64,000 nt of DNA from Antennarius striatus (GCF_040054535.1 NC_090788.1:641001-705000); one strand, 5' to 3'. Numbered from the stretch's first letter, positions 27,616 to 58,369 are shown. Program-made: numbers and translations. Notes: generated from the sequence alone by a model not told the origin.

Positions 27616-28867
27616 TTCACATTGACTCAGGTCAGAAAAGGCAAACGAGACTCTGGGGGTTAAAAAGGAAATCAAGGATAGATTTTAATTCACGTCACGT
27701 TTTCTGATAATCAATACAGCAGCCAAACAGGCGATGCGATAGAGTTCAAAGGTACAAAATGTCGTCCAGAAGAAAGACTCGTAGACTTCTAGCATAATCT
27801 GAGAGCATCCACAGTCATGTGTTGAGTTGTTTTATACAGAAAACAGTATCAAACATTAGGCAAAGTCGTCTCAGGACAAACCAGGAACACATGCATGCAG
27901 GTTTGTTTTCTGGTTATAATACTGATTTGCATACAAAGGCAGACAGATTACAAAACCAAACCACGTGGGTTGTGTTGTTACATATCCATGGGAGCAATAA
28001 TCAATAATCAACGCCGTCATTCCAGACTCCACCCTGATGACTTCATCCTGGGTTTTTTTGGATGAACTCCTTTCCTAAAGAAACGTGAGCGTGGGATGCG
28101 TTCCACTTCTATTTATTCTGCAGCTGTGATTCCAATCTGTACAAATCAATTTGTGGTGATGAGAAAACAACAGCTGTAATAAAAGCGGCGGAGGCGATAA
28201 AACTACGGGTCAAAAAGGGCAAACGACACAATGAATGGACGCTAGAGAGCGGCGGTGGCGCTGATTATTAAAGTGACAGCGTCGTCACGCCAGTCCTGTC
28301 GCTAACGAAGCTGTTAGCATCAGGCCTGACTGGAATCCTGAACGCCGCATGACGACTGTTAGCATAGCGTTAGCAATCGCTGCACCTGACAGGTGGGGCC
28401 AAGCAAAGGTCGCACCGCAGGGCCCGACTCAGAAACCCCAGGTGGGGGCGAGTCGAGGGGCGTTCAGTTCTGGTTAGGGTTAGGTACCGTCTGGGCGACG
28501 CCGGGTCACGTGACCAATTCAGTGCCTCAATGTTTGGAACAGCTGTAGCCAATGTTAGCATGTCTAGCCTTCAGCTAACTTTTGCACAACTGCAAGCAGC
28601 CTGTGGCTAACACTAGCACACGTGCATCCAGCGCTACATCTGCAGCTCGTTTTCCTATATGCAGATTTTAACTCTTGAATAATTAATTTATTGATCTATT
28701 CCCGACAGCATTAGCTAGCAGGAGCTAGCAGGAATTGCTATCGGAGATAATATTGGAGCTTTTTTCACTGCACTGATGATTAGCTTTGGGTTATTTATTA
28801 GCAAAAGTCAACACTCAGGCTCTTTACACAGTAAGTAACCAACTGCTTCTGAAAACCCTTAGCAACA
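27616..28867. other. Intergenic DNA, no gene recognised
   Basis: Moderately AT-rich sequence with GCTAAC-type words from 28300 onward. Could include extended 3' UTR of the DOC2 gene, but no evidence fixes this. Confidence 0.4.
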
Positions 28868-28875
28868 TGCTAACA

Positions 28876-29021
28876 CAGTGGTCCCCAAACGTTTTTGCAT
28901 CACGGACCGGCAGATAAGTACACCAAAATAAAACGATGGTAACATTGACCAATGGACCGGCACCGACTGACCCACAGACCAGTCTGGTACCGGTCCAGGA
29001 CCCGGGGGTTGGGGACCGCTG
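28876..29021 (+). mobile_element. hAT-type miniature element with 8-bp target duplication
   Basis: The ends are CAGTGGTCCCCAAACG and GGTTGGGGACCGCTG. It has CACGGACCGG and GGTACCGGTCC internally, the known layout of short non-autonomous hAT elements. Flanks TGCTAACA (28868-28875) and TGCTAACC (29022-29029) form an 8-bp target duplication with one difference, as expected for hAT. It is 146 bp and encodes nothing. Confidence 0.85.
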
Positions 29022-29029
29022 TGCTAACC

Positions 29030-31005
29030 ACAGTAGAGACTTGTCTTGACGGCCCCAGACCAGCTCTACAGGGGGCATCAAACACATGGAATGAAGCTAA
29101 CTGGTAAATGTTGCTAACATGCTCCTGGAACGTTTCCAGGAAACACGAGTCTGAGCTCAGGGCTCTGATTGGACAAATGAACAATATCAACAACACGGAG
29201 CGCTAAGCTGTACATTCTGTCGGATCCACGTGGAGCAGGGGGGTCAACATTCTGTCTGGAACATTAGAAAAACCTTCCACTGATGCAACAACATAGTAAT
29301 AATACACACACGGCTAGGAGAGTAAAAATTCTGCCCTTCTTGCCCCGCCCATCTCAGCTAAGCTCACGGCAGCAAACAGCAGGCTGTTGTAAACAATACA
29401 TGCTTTAGTTACAGGTCAACATCTTTTTTTATTCCACGTAAACGTTTGAATTTTTGCCCTTTTGACAGACAGGAGGAACATTTTCAGACACGTTAGCCGC
29501 TGTCGGCCAGTTTTTAGTGTAAACAAGAGTCTCGACAAATCAGAGTCGCCCAGCTGGTGGTCCGACCGCAGGGTTCACCCGGTCTGGGGTTCAGGGGTCA
29601 ACATGGAGACTATCTACAGCTCTGTGAGGTCAAACCCACGACCCACGACTCATCGGTCCTGGATCAAGCAACATCTGGGTCTCCCCTGGGGTCCTCACCA
29701 GGTGTTGAACCAACTCAGTTCCATCTGGAGGTTTGGGGTCCTCACCCCGAGGGCCCGTTTACACGACAAGGGTCAACAACAGCGGTTTCCTTAGAACCTT
29801 TAAAAGCAGGTTCCAGATCGTACAAACACAAAGTTATTCCTTGAAGACACACAACACGACCCCCCCTTTGCAAATGTCAGTCCTGGGTCTAAGTGGCTTC
29901 AGCAGACTGTTGAGTTAATGTTCCTTCCATGTAAAGTCGCTGCATCTCTATGAAGTTCTTCCGTGGGGTTGATTTGAAAACTTCTGCCACCTACTGGCCA
30001 GGCTTAGACATTGCAGCTTGTCGTGTCGCAGGACCCCTTGTCACGTAAACGGGACCGAAAACTGAACTCAGCCTTCAGATTCCTCCACAAAGAACCATAT
30101 TGGGGTTCACATCCCAGACCCTCTAGATCCAGACCCTACCCCCAACCTGGAGGACGTTGATTGTCCAGACCCAACTTTCAACAGACTCAGATTGGTCTAA
30201 CAGCCCTTTGGTCCACGTGACTGGAAACAATGCCACGCCCTTTTACCCAGAATTCATGACCAGTTTGAATTTCTAAATGCATATTTTGCGAGCATACCAT
30301 CGTCTCAGTCTGACCACTTGACCCCCCCTGAAGGACCATCGCTTCTAAAGCTCACTGAAGTCTTCCTCATGTTCTGGCGACTAGTTAACAATGAAGAAAA
30401 CGTAAGAGTCCGGGTTCTGAGACCTGAACGGGTGAAACACTCGTCGACCACCAAACTGGGCAACTCTATGGGCGGAGCTGGGACGCCTGGCTTCACCTCG
30501 TCCTGATTGGACAGGCAGGGTAGCAGTGAAGGAGTTTGTCAGGTCAGGAATAGAAACGGTTGGATTCTGTCTAACTTCCTGTTTGTGGCGTGAATCTGGT
30601 GACGTCTCTAAACGAACCACATCGGTTCAGTGAGACGATCACCAGAGGCCTCAGTAGACGTCAAAGGAGCTGTGGTCTAGAGACATCGATAAAGCCACTA
30701 GAGGGCAACAGAGAGACAGGACTGGACCACAGAAATAACGATGTGAAGGTTCATATCTAGGAGAGACCAGGTTGGACCGGATCAGAGGAACAGGAACAGG
30801 ATGGTTTGGGATGGGATGGAGACACCAGGAAACAGGAAGACCAGAGAGACGGTGGATGAAGGAAGACAGAGAGGACAGGAGGACATCGGAGAAGACGAAA
30901 AGAAGGAACACGGAAATAAAAACGGGAGGCAGAATAATCACAAAGTCAGACAGACGGAGTGCTTTAGAACACGACGGTCCCGACAGACCTTCAGTCACGA
31001 CTTTA
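29030..31005. other. Intergenic DNA, no gene recognised
   Basis: Several open frames exist but none resembles a protein family and none has convincing splice structure. The DOC2 transcript may end near 31600, before this stretch on the - strand. Confidence 0.4.
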
Positions 31006-31015
31006 GAGTCGGGAT

Positions 31016-31412
31016 TCTCCCTGGACTGGTTCTCTGGACGGGTTCTCTGGACGGGTTCTCTAGACTGTTTCTGTAGACTGGTTCTCTGGATGGGTTCTCT
31101 AGACTGGTTCTCTGGACTGGTTCTCTAGACTGGTTCTCTGGACTGGTTCTCTAGACTGGTTCTCTGGACTGGTTCTCTAGACTGGTTCTCTGGACGGGTT
31201 CTCTAGACTGGTTCTCTAGACTGGTTCTCTGGTCTGGTTCTCTAGACTGGTTCTCTAGACTGGTTCTCTGGACTGATTCTCTAGACTGTTTCTGTAGACT
31301 GGTTCTCTAGACTGGTTCTGTATACTGGTTCTCTAGACTGGTTCTCTGGATGGGTTCTCTAGACTGGTTCACTGGACTGGTTCTCTGGACCGGACCTCTA
31401 GACTGGTTCTCT
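31016..31412 (+). repeat. 13-bp minisatellite
   Basis: About 30 units of CTCT(A/G)GACTGGTT with A/G and C/T alternation. It lies about 500 bp beyond the DOC2 stop codon. Confidence 0.95.
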
Positions 31413-31593
31413 TTGAGGACAGATTGACGATCTAGATGGTTTGAAGCATACTGAGGCCTTCACTGGTGTTTTAAGGAGGTTCTGAGTTCCTGTCTTGCTT
31501 TTAGGTCCATCCTACAGATTCTACGAACTAGTGGAGGCTGTGAGGGTAAAAACATAAAACCTTCTTTAGTCGGACAAAACAATCAGTGACTGG

Positions 31594-31599
31594 TTTATT
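31594..31599 (-). terminator. Candidate poly(A) signal of the DOC2 gene
   Basis: AATAAA on the - strand, about 320 nt after the stop codon. Position is reasonable; use is inferred. Confidence 0.4.
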
Positions 31600-31917
31600 T
31601 GGTAGCTTTGGGGTAAATCAGGAGGAGGAGCTCTGCCCGAATGAAACAATGCTACATCACCTCTAGAACCATCAGGACGCGTTCGTCTGCTCGTCATTCG
31701 CTACGGGAAGAGAAGGACTCACTGGTAAAGGATGAACTCTACATTCTGATTGGTTTGGCTGGTCGAGTGTCGCCGTCGGAGGATTGGAGGAGGGTCTCCA
31801 TGAGGCGTCGGTGGCCAGCAGCTCCGGAACAGAGGAGAGGAAAAGGAAGGCAGGAGTCCTGTCAGGTCCAGCCGGGGGCAGGTGGGACGGGTTACCGGGT
31901 CCGGGGCGGGGGGGTCA

Positions 31918-49269
<17,352 letters not shown>

Positions 49270-49406
49270 TCAGGAGACGACGTCTCAACGCCGCCGACAG
49301 GAAGTCTCAAGGTTAGCGCCGAACAATCAGCTAACCAGGAAGTAAAACACCGACTCATTTAAAAGAGTTTGTGTCGTATGCAGATGATGTGTTTCTGTTC
49401 ATCAGG

Positions 49407-49449
49407 ATGGATGGATGGATGGATGGATGGATGATCGATGGATGGATGG
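49407..49449 (+). repeat. (GGAT)n tetranucleotide repeat
   Basis: About ten GGAT units with one ATCGATGG interruption. Confidence 0.92.
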
Positions 49450-50131
49450 TCGTTTCGCCGCCGTCTGAATCCAACATGGCCGCCTTGGAGCAGCAGCTTG
49501 GTGGTGACTCACACACACGCTGTAGCGTGATGCTAATGGACGGAGTGGGCAGCTCGAGAGCTGGGGGGGGGCTTAATGGACAGCGTGGAGTCGTTCTACC
49601 AGCCGTCCGTCAGCATCTACGCCGCGTCGATTAGAAACGAGTCCAAACGACGCGTTAGCGAGTCGGTGGAAATATTTATACCACATATCAGAAACTAACT
49701 GGGAAGCTGAAAACGTCCTGCAGCTATAAAACCTCCTCTGGGGTCTGAACACGATCCGGTCTCCATGGCGACGGACTGTCCCGTTTCAGTTCCTGACATT
49801 CACTCGTGAAAGTGGGCGGAGCTTCATCTCCACCTCCACTCAGGTGGCGCGGAGGCGGAGCTACGGCTCACCTCCGAGCGCCGTTTGTTCTCTCAACACG
49901 CCGACGCGTTTCAGGACGGAAGGTTTAAACGTTAAAAACGGGCCGTGGGCGGGCTCACAGCGGCGCCGCGGCGCCACACGTTTAAACGTTTTAACATTCT
50001 CACGTTTATACTTTTGTGTTCTTAAGTCGCTTTTAGCACCGCCCCCACACTGTAACTCGCCTCAGGGTCCAAACGCGGAGGCCGACCGGCGTTTACGGAA
50101 TGAGAACAGGAACCGTCAGTGACATCATCGT

Positions 50132-50146
50132 CGCCCCCTGGTGGTC
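50132..50146 (-). promoter_or_regulatory. CTCF-like motif, reverse
   Basis: CGCCCCCTGGTGGTC is the reverse complement of GACCACCAGGGGGCG, a strong CTCF core match. Its orientation is opposite to the motifs at 280 and 2686. Confidence 0.5.
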
Positions 50147-50937
50147 ACATAGAACCACACATCTGACCAACATCTGTCATCTTGTTGTTTTTGTATGTCA
50201 CAGAGTGTGGTTACCACGGCAACCATCACCCGTTGTGGCGAGAACGCTTACAATTGGCAGAAAATCATGTCACGTGTTTCCACAACTGTTTCCACCAGCC
50301 TGGATTCTGGTGAAGCCACACCCACTGGTGGGCGGGTCCAGCTGTGACCAGGAAGTGTTTCTCTGATCCAATAGTAACAGAATGTTTCTCGTTATTATTT
50401 ATTGATCCGAAGGTGTCGGCGCCGCGGTTCGGAGTGATTTCTGCGGTGGGAGAAACCTCCTCCTGTTATCAGCCGTCGCCCCCGGCGACGATTTAAAGCG
50501 ACAGCCATCGATTTCTTCTTAACCTATGGAGCGACGGCGCCGTCCAGACGGGAACATTCGCTGAAGACGGGATTGATTAGACGTCAAGCGTAGAAATAAA
50601 TCAGTTTAACACGCCGTCACGGGCGTGTCCACATGGGCGACGCCCATCGACTGACAGGAGGCGGTCCGGATCTACACGTCAAAACCACATGCAACCCTCG
50701 CCATCAGGACGCCATCAGAGGGAGGCTGGGGCGGAAAATGATGCATTGTGCAAAACGAGGTTAAACACCTTTGATTTCCTGTCATTGTGAGCAGGAAATA
50801 GACAAATTATTATTATTATGTTGTTATTATTATTATTATTACATCAATCATATTCAGAAACAGCTTGAAACCAACAACCATCACAGAGAACCTGAAGTTT
50901 ACCCCAAAAACCCCAAAAAAACCCCAATAACACGTGG

Positions 50938-51103
50938 TGAGGAACGAGATCCGGTCTCATTGATGTCGTATCCATCCACCAACACGCGGTAAAGAATGAG
51001 ATCCGGTCTCACTGATGTCGTATCCATCCACCAACACGTGGTAAAGAATGAGATCCGGTCTCACTGATGTCGTATCCATCCACCAACACGCGGTAAAGAA
51101 CGA
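50938..51103 (-). repeat. 52-bp minisatellite family, inverted three-unit cluster
   Basis: On the - strand the units read GTTGGTGGATACGACATCAG TGAGACCGGATCTCATTCTT TACC then a variable CACG, the same family as 45159-45638 with about 10 percent differences. Confidence 0.93.
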
Positions 51104-53662
51104 GTTCCTCTCCTGTGGTCGTTCTCTTTCTTTCTTTGTCTTCATTTATTCTTTATTAAATTGCCTCAGAGTCTTGTTAAAAACTAAGAACTAGGTCCTG
51201 AAAATGTTCTGACGTCTTCTTCAATGTTTACACATTCACTGGAACAAACACGACAATAAAACCCCCGGCGCCTCGTAGTAAAACCTTTTGTGACCACGGC
51301 CAATCAGATTCCGTTTTTGTACCACAGCGTTAACACAGGTCAGTCGTCTTATCTGATTGGTTCAGCCATTACGTCTCATAATAAATGTAGTCGTGTCAAA
51401 CTGGCGGCTAACAGCAGAGCTAACACGCATCAGATGCCGGCGTCTAAAAACAGGCTCTTTAACGTGGGTCTCATTTAAATTTCTTTCATTACGTTTGCTC
51501 CATAAAGCCGCTGGAGAACGACCAGGTTTCTAATTAAAACACTACAAGAACTCTAGAAGCTAATTTAACGGCTTCACGGCGAGTCTGGATTTAAATATTC
51601 ACCTTTAGCTGATGCTAAACGCTCTAAAACCCAGCAGACCCTAAAGACCTGGAGCACCGACCCAGCAGCACGAGGTGAAAGGAGAACGCGGCCGACCAAC
51701 AGTACAAACCCACAGCAGCGCTAATCCACAGAGAGCCACTGGAAACCCCTGCAGACGTTCACTGGGAGTGAGTTTCACTGGTGGAAACAGGACACAGCAG
51801 AGTGGAAAGTCGCGTGCTAATGCTAAGCTAATTAGCCTACTGTCATGCACAAGTCTCTTCTCCATTTAGTTAGTGAGGTGCAGGATGTGATCATGTGACC
51901 GGCGCGCCGTGACCCGGGACACGTTGACCCAGCTGATGTCACAACACCCACAATCCTCTGCTTTTATGAGGTCAGCTTAACATTTGAGACGGATTGGACG
52001 AAAGCTGAAGTTGTTTCTGTCGGGGACCCGTTTCGACCAATCCCCTTCCTCCTCCTCCTCCTCCTCCTCTTCCTCCCGTTAGCAGAGACGGAAAACATGA
52101 CGTGTTGTTTTTCTTCCTCCTCCTTTGACATCATCCAACCATCAGTTTGTTCCGTCTCCCGGGAACAAACAGGAAGTCAGGTCGCTATCGCTCGCCGTTG
52201 ATGCGCTTAAGTCCATTGGCCGCCGTCGCCATCCGACTGCGTTTGTATTTCTGACAGGAGGCGGCGAGCAACAGTTGGGTCTGGCAGCTCTTCTCCCCCC
52301 CGCTGTGCAGCGACTGGTGCAGTCCGGCGGATTGGAGGGGGGGTCTGATGGTTGGGGGGGCTGACAACTGAGGGAAAGCTCTGTGATAAGAAACGACTGG
52401 CAGCACATGTTCCGCCGCCGTTTGGAGGCAGGAAACGCACGTCGGCGTTCTGCAGCTCGTGTCGGCTTTAAGGTGCAGATAAACGTCGATTAAACGCCAG
52501 CTGGCGGCGGCGGCGAGGTGATGCATTTAGCGCCGGCGGCCATGATGGATGACTCGAAGTTGGCGGTTCGGCCGCCGGCTGTTGCTGAACGTCAAAATGT
52601 TTGATGAGGAAACAAGAAAGCAGTTAGCGTGAAAGGAGGGGCCAAAGGGCGAGGCGGCGTTTAATGAATCCTGGTTGGGTTTGGAGGGGGCGGGGCCAGA
52701 TGAAGATGCTAATGACGCTGGTCCAGGATCAGCCTGAAGACGGTCCAGCGGGGGCTTCAAACCGTTTCCTGATGGTTTCTGCAGAACGGCGTTGCCTCGT
52801 CTTCACCATGTCGGTGGAATCTCAATCTTAAAGTGAAGCTGTGGCTCCGCCCATTTATCTGGGTGTGTCTAATCCAACCGTCCAATCACAGACACCCTAA
52901 AGGTGTCGACTCATCCGATTCATCGGAAAACTTCATAGACGTCTGTCTTTAGACGCCGATGACGTTCCATTCTTCAGAGGGGAGGGCTGGTGGGCGGAGC
53001 TTGTCAGTTAAAATCAGGCTTCTAATCGTGGAATTTATCGCTATGACGACCGATCCAGTTACAGATGGAGAGTCAGAGGAAGACGGAAAGTTGAAGAAAA
53101 CAGAGGAAGTTCGCTGACAGGTCGATGCTACAAAGTGCTAGCAGCCAAAATGCTAATGATGGACTTCCTGCTGAGACACAAACGCCAAGGTCGATTCTCG
53201 CCGCCGGCAGAACGTTTAATATTCCATTCCGCTTCGTTTTTTCTCTGCCAACTTCCAAGAACAAGAAAGTTTCTCTTCCAGCTTTCTCTGCTATCCTGCT
53301 AGCGCGCTAATGCCCCCCTAATGTCCTGCAGGTGGAGTTAGCTGCTATGCTAACATCATATCTCCTTCTCCATGGGTCTAAATGTGTGTCTTCCTTCAGG
53401 ACTGATCACACCTATTCATCATCAGGTTCTTCCAACACGCTAACGGCATCATCACTACGGCGACAGGACCATCCCTGACCCGTTAAGGTTTAGGGGGTCA
53501 GTTTGACCCGCTGATGAGTTCAGGTTCAGGTTCTTTGGTCCGTTCAACACAAACACGCCTTCAAGGACCCGTCTGATCGATCCGTCACGCCGCCTAACGA
53601 AGGAATCGGAACCGCCGAGGGAAACCAGTCGCTAATCCTCTGACCCAGTTTAGCCCCTGAAC
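51104..53662. other. Intronic DNA, nothing recognised
   Basis: A (CTC)n run near 52048-52076 is the only repeat of note. Open frames on both strands have no family resemblance. Confidence 0.5.

Positions 53663-53734
<72 letters not shown>
53663..53734 (+). repeat. (CA)n microsatellite
   Basis: About 36 CA units. It is paired in inverted sense with the (GT)n at 53988-54053, 254 bp away. Confidence 0.97.
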
Positions 53735-53737
<3 letters not shown>

Positions 53738-53806
53738 TTGACTGATGTCTGATTGTTGTTTTATCAACCTGAGGAGGTTCAGTTTCTATCGACAAAATTT
53801 GTTCAT

Positions 53807-53915
53807 CAACCTGGACTGTTTCACTGTGTGAACCTGGACTGTTTCACCGTGTGAACCTGGACTGTTTCACTGTGTGAACCTGGACTGTTTCACTGTGTGA
53901 ACCTGGACTGTTTTT
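53807..53915 (+). repeat. 23-bp minisatellite, copy cluster 3
   Basis: Four to five units of CCTGGACTGTTTCACTGTGT GAA, same orientation as at 43 kb. Confidence 0.95.
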
Positions 53916-53985
53916 ATATTTTAGGTAACATTTTTGACTTTAACAATAAAACAGTGACATTCATGAACCAGGACCTTCCTTTAAA

Positions 53986-53987
<2 letters not shown>

Positions 53988-54053
<66 letters not shown>
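53988..54053 (+). repeat. (GT)n microsatellite
   Basis: About 32 GT units. The complementary (CA)n lies upstream at 53663. Confidence 0.97.
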
Positions 54054-55797
54054 TGTGATTAGGGTATCTGCTCGTCTCTGCGATCCAGTAATCTCATTGG
54101 TTGCTAGGAACTGGCTGAACGGGAGCGAATGAGCAGATGATTCCGTCCCCCCCGTCCCCCCCAACCATTTTCCACATCGATCCTGATCTAATATCCGGGG
54201 GCGTGTCTGTGGGCGGGGCTTACTATTTGGTTAGGAACAATCGTCTTACTGATGCGCGGCGGTATGCGGTCGGTTGAATGATTGACGGCGTTCAGGTGTT
54301 CATGCTAACAGATGGAGGGTTCTTCCTGGAGTAGGCCCTGCCTCCAGGGCGTCATCCACATTTGGGTGGGGGCAGGTGTTACTTATTGGTACTAAACCAC
54401 AGCTGGTAACCTGTTCTCAACATGCCAGCACCTTCATCACCGCCGCTCATCCTCTTCCTCACGCCTCACATCCAGGAACGACGTTTCCTTCGCCTCTTCC
54501 TCCCGTTTCCTTCGCCTCTTCCTCCCGTTTCCTTCGCCCGCTGGGCCTCGTTTGTCACAGCAGTGATGATAATGGAATCGTCGCCGCCGTCAAGGGAGGC
54601 GGAGTCAGGATGGATGGCGAGCAGGACGCCGTCGGGGAAGGCGGAGTCAGGATGTGCTCACTAGACGCTCCACAGCAGCTTTACTGCCATCAGTAAACGC
54701 GTTGGGCTTTGATTTATGGTCCTTTATGAGCTCTGAGACGAAGCCCCGACCCAGAAGCCTTTGCAGGATTCGCCGTAATGAGATCTGACCTGAAACATAA
54801 ACCTCCTCTTTGTTTTGTGGCGAAGAAACATCAAGAATTAAATGTCAGAACGCCGTCCAGAGTCACAGAGATCCGCCTCCGCGTGACCAGAGCATCAGAC
54901 CTGATGGATGGTCGCCATGGCAACGTCATTTCCGTGCAACACCCGACAACAACCTGACGGATTTGATCCGTGGGCAGCGTTCAAAGGAAGTGTTACAAAC
55001 GGAGTCAAGCGTATACACATCACATGACTCAACCAACCAATCAGCAGACACAAAACACGTCCTGGTCTGGGCGGGGTCAGGGTCAGAAACAACATGACAC
55101 AGCAGTCAAGTTGAGAACCAATCAGGTGTGGTTCCTCACAGCCAATTAGAACCCTTCAGCTGATGATCTGATTGGCTGATCTCCATCTGACATTTGATGA
55201 TCACCGGCGTCCCGCAGGCGAGCATCGCCGCCGCGACTCGAATCGACAGATGGCGTTAAAGCGGGATAGAGGCGGAGCCAACGGCAGTTCGTCAGGATTA
55301 TCTGATTGATCGGAGAAACGATTAGAGAGGAGAAAATCACGTTTCTGGCATCGATTAGTCGGCCTGAGGTCTGTGATGTTATTCTGATGATGAAAAACGC
55401 CGTCCAGGCGGACAAAGAGATGAAACCGCGGCGACTCCTCCTCAAGGCCGCCAAGAGATGAACAACCGTCCATTTTCATTTGTCGAGCCGCCGGTCGAGT
55501 CGCCGCCGCCGCCACGCGACATTCAGGAGAAACTCATGCATGGAAACGCCTGCGAGCGTCTGATTGGCCCTTGACCCTCTTTATTCTCACACCGTGATTG
55601 GATTTGATGCAATCTGAAGGGAACGCGGCCGCTTCGCAGTTTGCTGCCCGTCGGCAGCGGCGCTCAGACCGAGAGTGTTCCCCACAGGAGACCGCAGCTG
55701 TTTACTGCTGTTACCACGACAACAACAGGAAAACGACACAAAACAACAGCAGCACAGAAACAACAATTACAGGAGCAAAAACAACAACAGCCCAAAC

Positions 55798-55830
55798 CAA
55801 CAATAACAACAACAACAACAACAACACCAG
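55798..55830 (+). repeat. (AAC)n microsatellite
   Basis: About 11 near-perfect AAC units. The longer A- and C-rich region begins near 55720. Confidence 0.9.
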
Positions 55831-55851
55831 CAAACAGTAGAATAGTAAATT

Positions 55852-56506
55852 GTTAACTACACCTGGTCCTAAACTACACCTGATTCTAAACCACACCTGA
55901 TACTAAACTACACCTGTACTAAACTACACCTGTACTAAACTACACCTGTACTAAAGTACACCTGGTCCTAAACCACACCTGGTCCTAAACTACACCTGAT
56001 TCTAAACCACACCTGATACTAAACCACACCTGATACTAAACTACACCTGTACTAAACTACACCTGGTTCTAAACTACACCTGTACTAAAGTACACCTGGT
56101 CCTAAACTACACCTGATACTAAACCACACCTGGTCCTAAACCACACCTGTACTAAACTACACCTGTACTAAACTACACCTGGTCCTAAAATACACCTGGT
56201 CCTAAACTACACCCGATTCTAAACCACACCTGATACTAAACTACACCTGTACTAAACTACACCTGTACTAAAATACACCTGGTCCGAAACTACACCTGGA
56301 CCTAAACTACACCTGATACTTAACCACACCTGGTCCTAAACTACACCTGGTCCTAAACTACACCTGATACTAAACCACACCTGGTCCTAAACTACACCTG
56401 GTCCTAAACTACACCTGTACTAAACTACACCTGATACTAAACTACATCTGGTACTAAACTACACCTGGTCCTAAACTACACCTAGTACTTAAAATACACC
56501 TGGAAA
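55852..56506 (+). repeat. 16-18-bp minisatellite with CACCTG
   Basis: About 37 units of (C/A)TACACCTGGTCCTAAA or CTACACCTGTACTAAA, with ACCACACCTGATACTAA variants. Each unit carries one CACCTG E2-box. Confidence 0.96.
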
Positions 56507-57502
56507 TGAAACGTGTTCGGGGCCTCTGATTGGTCGGTGGTGACACCTGACTTGAATCCTGCCATGAGGTTAAATCCGTCTTTTAATTGGATTTCACATC
56601 TAAATGCTAATGACCTTGAGGGCTAACCGCTAATAACGGCTTCCTGCTAGCTGCTGCCAGTTTGGTGAGTTTGATTCAATTCAAGCTTCTAGGGGGGGGG
56701 GGTGAAGGGGAGGAGCTTCTGTTCGCGGATGTGAGAGGATAAAACGCTCATCTGGATGAACACAGCAGAGACCTGTTGCTATAACAACCAGACAGAGTTC
56801 ATCCGTCAGGTTCTGGTTACCAGAGGACACTGAGGCGTTCGTTTGTGAAAGTGAACAACATGTGAACAACATGTGAACAACATGTGAACAACATGTAAAC
56901 AACATTAAATCAACATGTGAACAACAAGGAGATTGTTGGTGATAAATAAAGGCGGTGAGGCAGACGGACGACATTATGTCAGCCAGCAGGAGGGGCGCAA
57001 CAACACCTGCTGACTGTTTGGGCCCGCCTCCATCATCATCATCTTCATAATCTTCATCATCACACACAGCGTGTGTATTCTGTTGCATTCATGCTGAAAG
57101 TTTCTCACACAAGCTGTCGGGTCGATCATGAGGAGAGTGTGAAAAATCTCCAGAGCTAACTGAACGTGCTAATCTGCTACTAGCGCAGCTAATGTGCTAC
57201 TAGCGCGCTAGCCACAGCTCGCTGAGAGGGTCAAGAGGCTGGAGACGCGTCAGAGACGCCAGACAGCAAACACCAGATACAACAGGTGAGTTTGAGTCGA
57301 TGCTCTAATGATTTCATTTACCAAAACAAAACAGGAAGTGCATTTCTGATTGTAATTCTCTTGGCTCCTCCCCTTTTTCTGTATCTTTAAACGCCACAAA
57401 CGACGACGTGAGGCAGCTCTACACCGTAGTGTTAGCGCAACTAACAGTTTTCAGGCTAGCATGTCAACATTAGTTGTTCATAGCAGGCTAGCATGTTAGC
57501 AA

Positions 57503-57640
57503 TACAGGTAGTCCTCAACTTACACACATTCGTAGATACGAACAAATTTGCTTCACCATATCCGACTGTGTTGTTGTTCCACTTTCAGCCACAATCCCCG
57601 CCGAGCAGCACCTCCTGCTCTCCCTTTAAGGTACGGTAAG
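57503..57640 (+). mobile_element. 5' fragment of the CAGGTAGTCCTC inverted-repeat element
   Basis: ATACAGGTAGTCCTCAACTT, then CATTCGTAGATACGAACAAA, TTGCTTCACCATATCCGACT and CCGAGCAGCACC follow the order of the 541-bp copy. The other half is missing. Confidence 0.7.
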
Positions 57641-57865
57641 GTGAGCTACATGGAACCCAGCCGAGGACCTGACTCCGTGCCCTCTTCCTCCTCCTCCTCT
57701 TCCTCCTCAACAAAACCAAAATGTCATCCCGGCTGAGAAACGATTGGTTGAAAATGCGTCTCTGCTTGAACTCGTTGGATTCATCGACCGTCAGCTGTGA
57801 TCCAACGACGATGGAAAACCGGCTGAGAGGCCGACTGTTGAGACGACATTAACCAACACAGCAGT

Positions 57866-58052
57866 AAACAACAACAACAACAACACACCAACACAACACA
57901 ACAAAACAACACAATAACAACACAATAACACAACAACAACACACCAACACAACACAACAACACAATAACAACACAATAACACAACAACAACACACCAACA
58001 CAACACAACACAACAACACAATAACAACACAATAACACAACAACAACAACAC
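57866..58052 (+). repeat. (AACAACAC)n compound repeat
   Basis: A 45-50-bp block of AACAACAACACACCAACACA type repeats about three times. Confidence 0.93.
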
Positions 58053-58335
58053 GCCGCTCTGGAGGAAGACCGACTCCAGGATCGGTAAAAGCACTGATCA
58101 ATGAAGATCAATAAAGATCAATAAATCCAAATAAAGTTACACGTCTGTCGCATGACCAGCATCCGACGACACCCACCGTCCTCATCCAACGAGTCTAAAA
58201 CCAAAAGCTGTCATACAAACAAACAACCAACAACCCAACTAAAGCCACCTACCAACAAAAATAATAAACTCTACTAACATGTTCAGATATATTTTTAATA
58301 ATGTAATAAAAGTTTTAAAAAAGTGTCATCTGTAA

Positions 58336-58369
58336 ACAAACAAACAAACAAACAAACAAACAAACAAAC
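58336..58369 (+). repeat. (CAAA)n tetranucleotide repeat
   Basis: About eight uninterrupted units. Confidence 0.95.

Noticed and set aside
57781..58111. Cys/Val/Leu-rich membrane-like frames
   Set aside because: They arise from the AACAACAC simple repeat read on the - strand in three frames.
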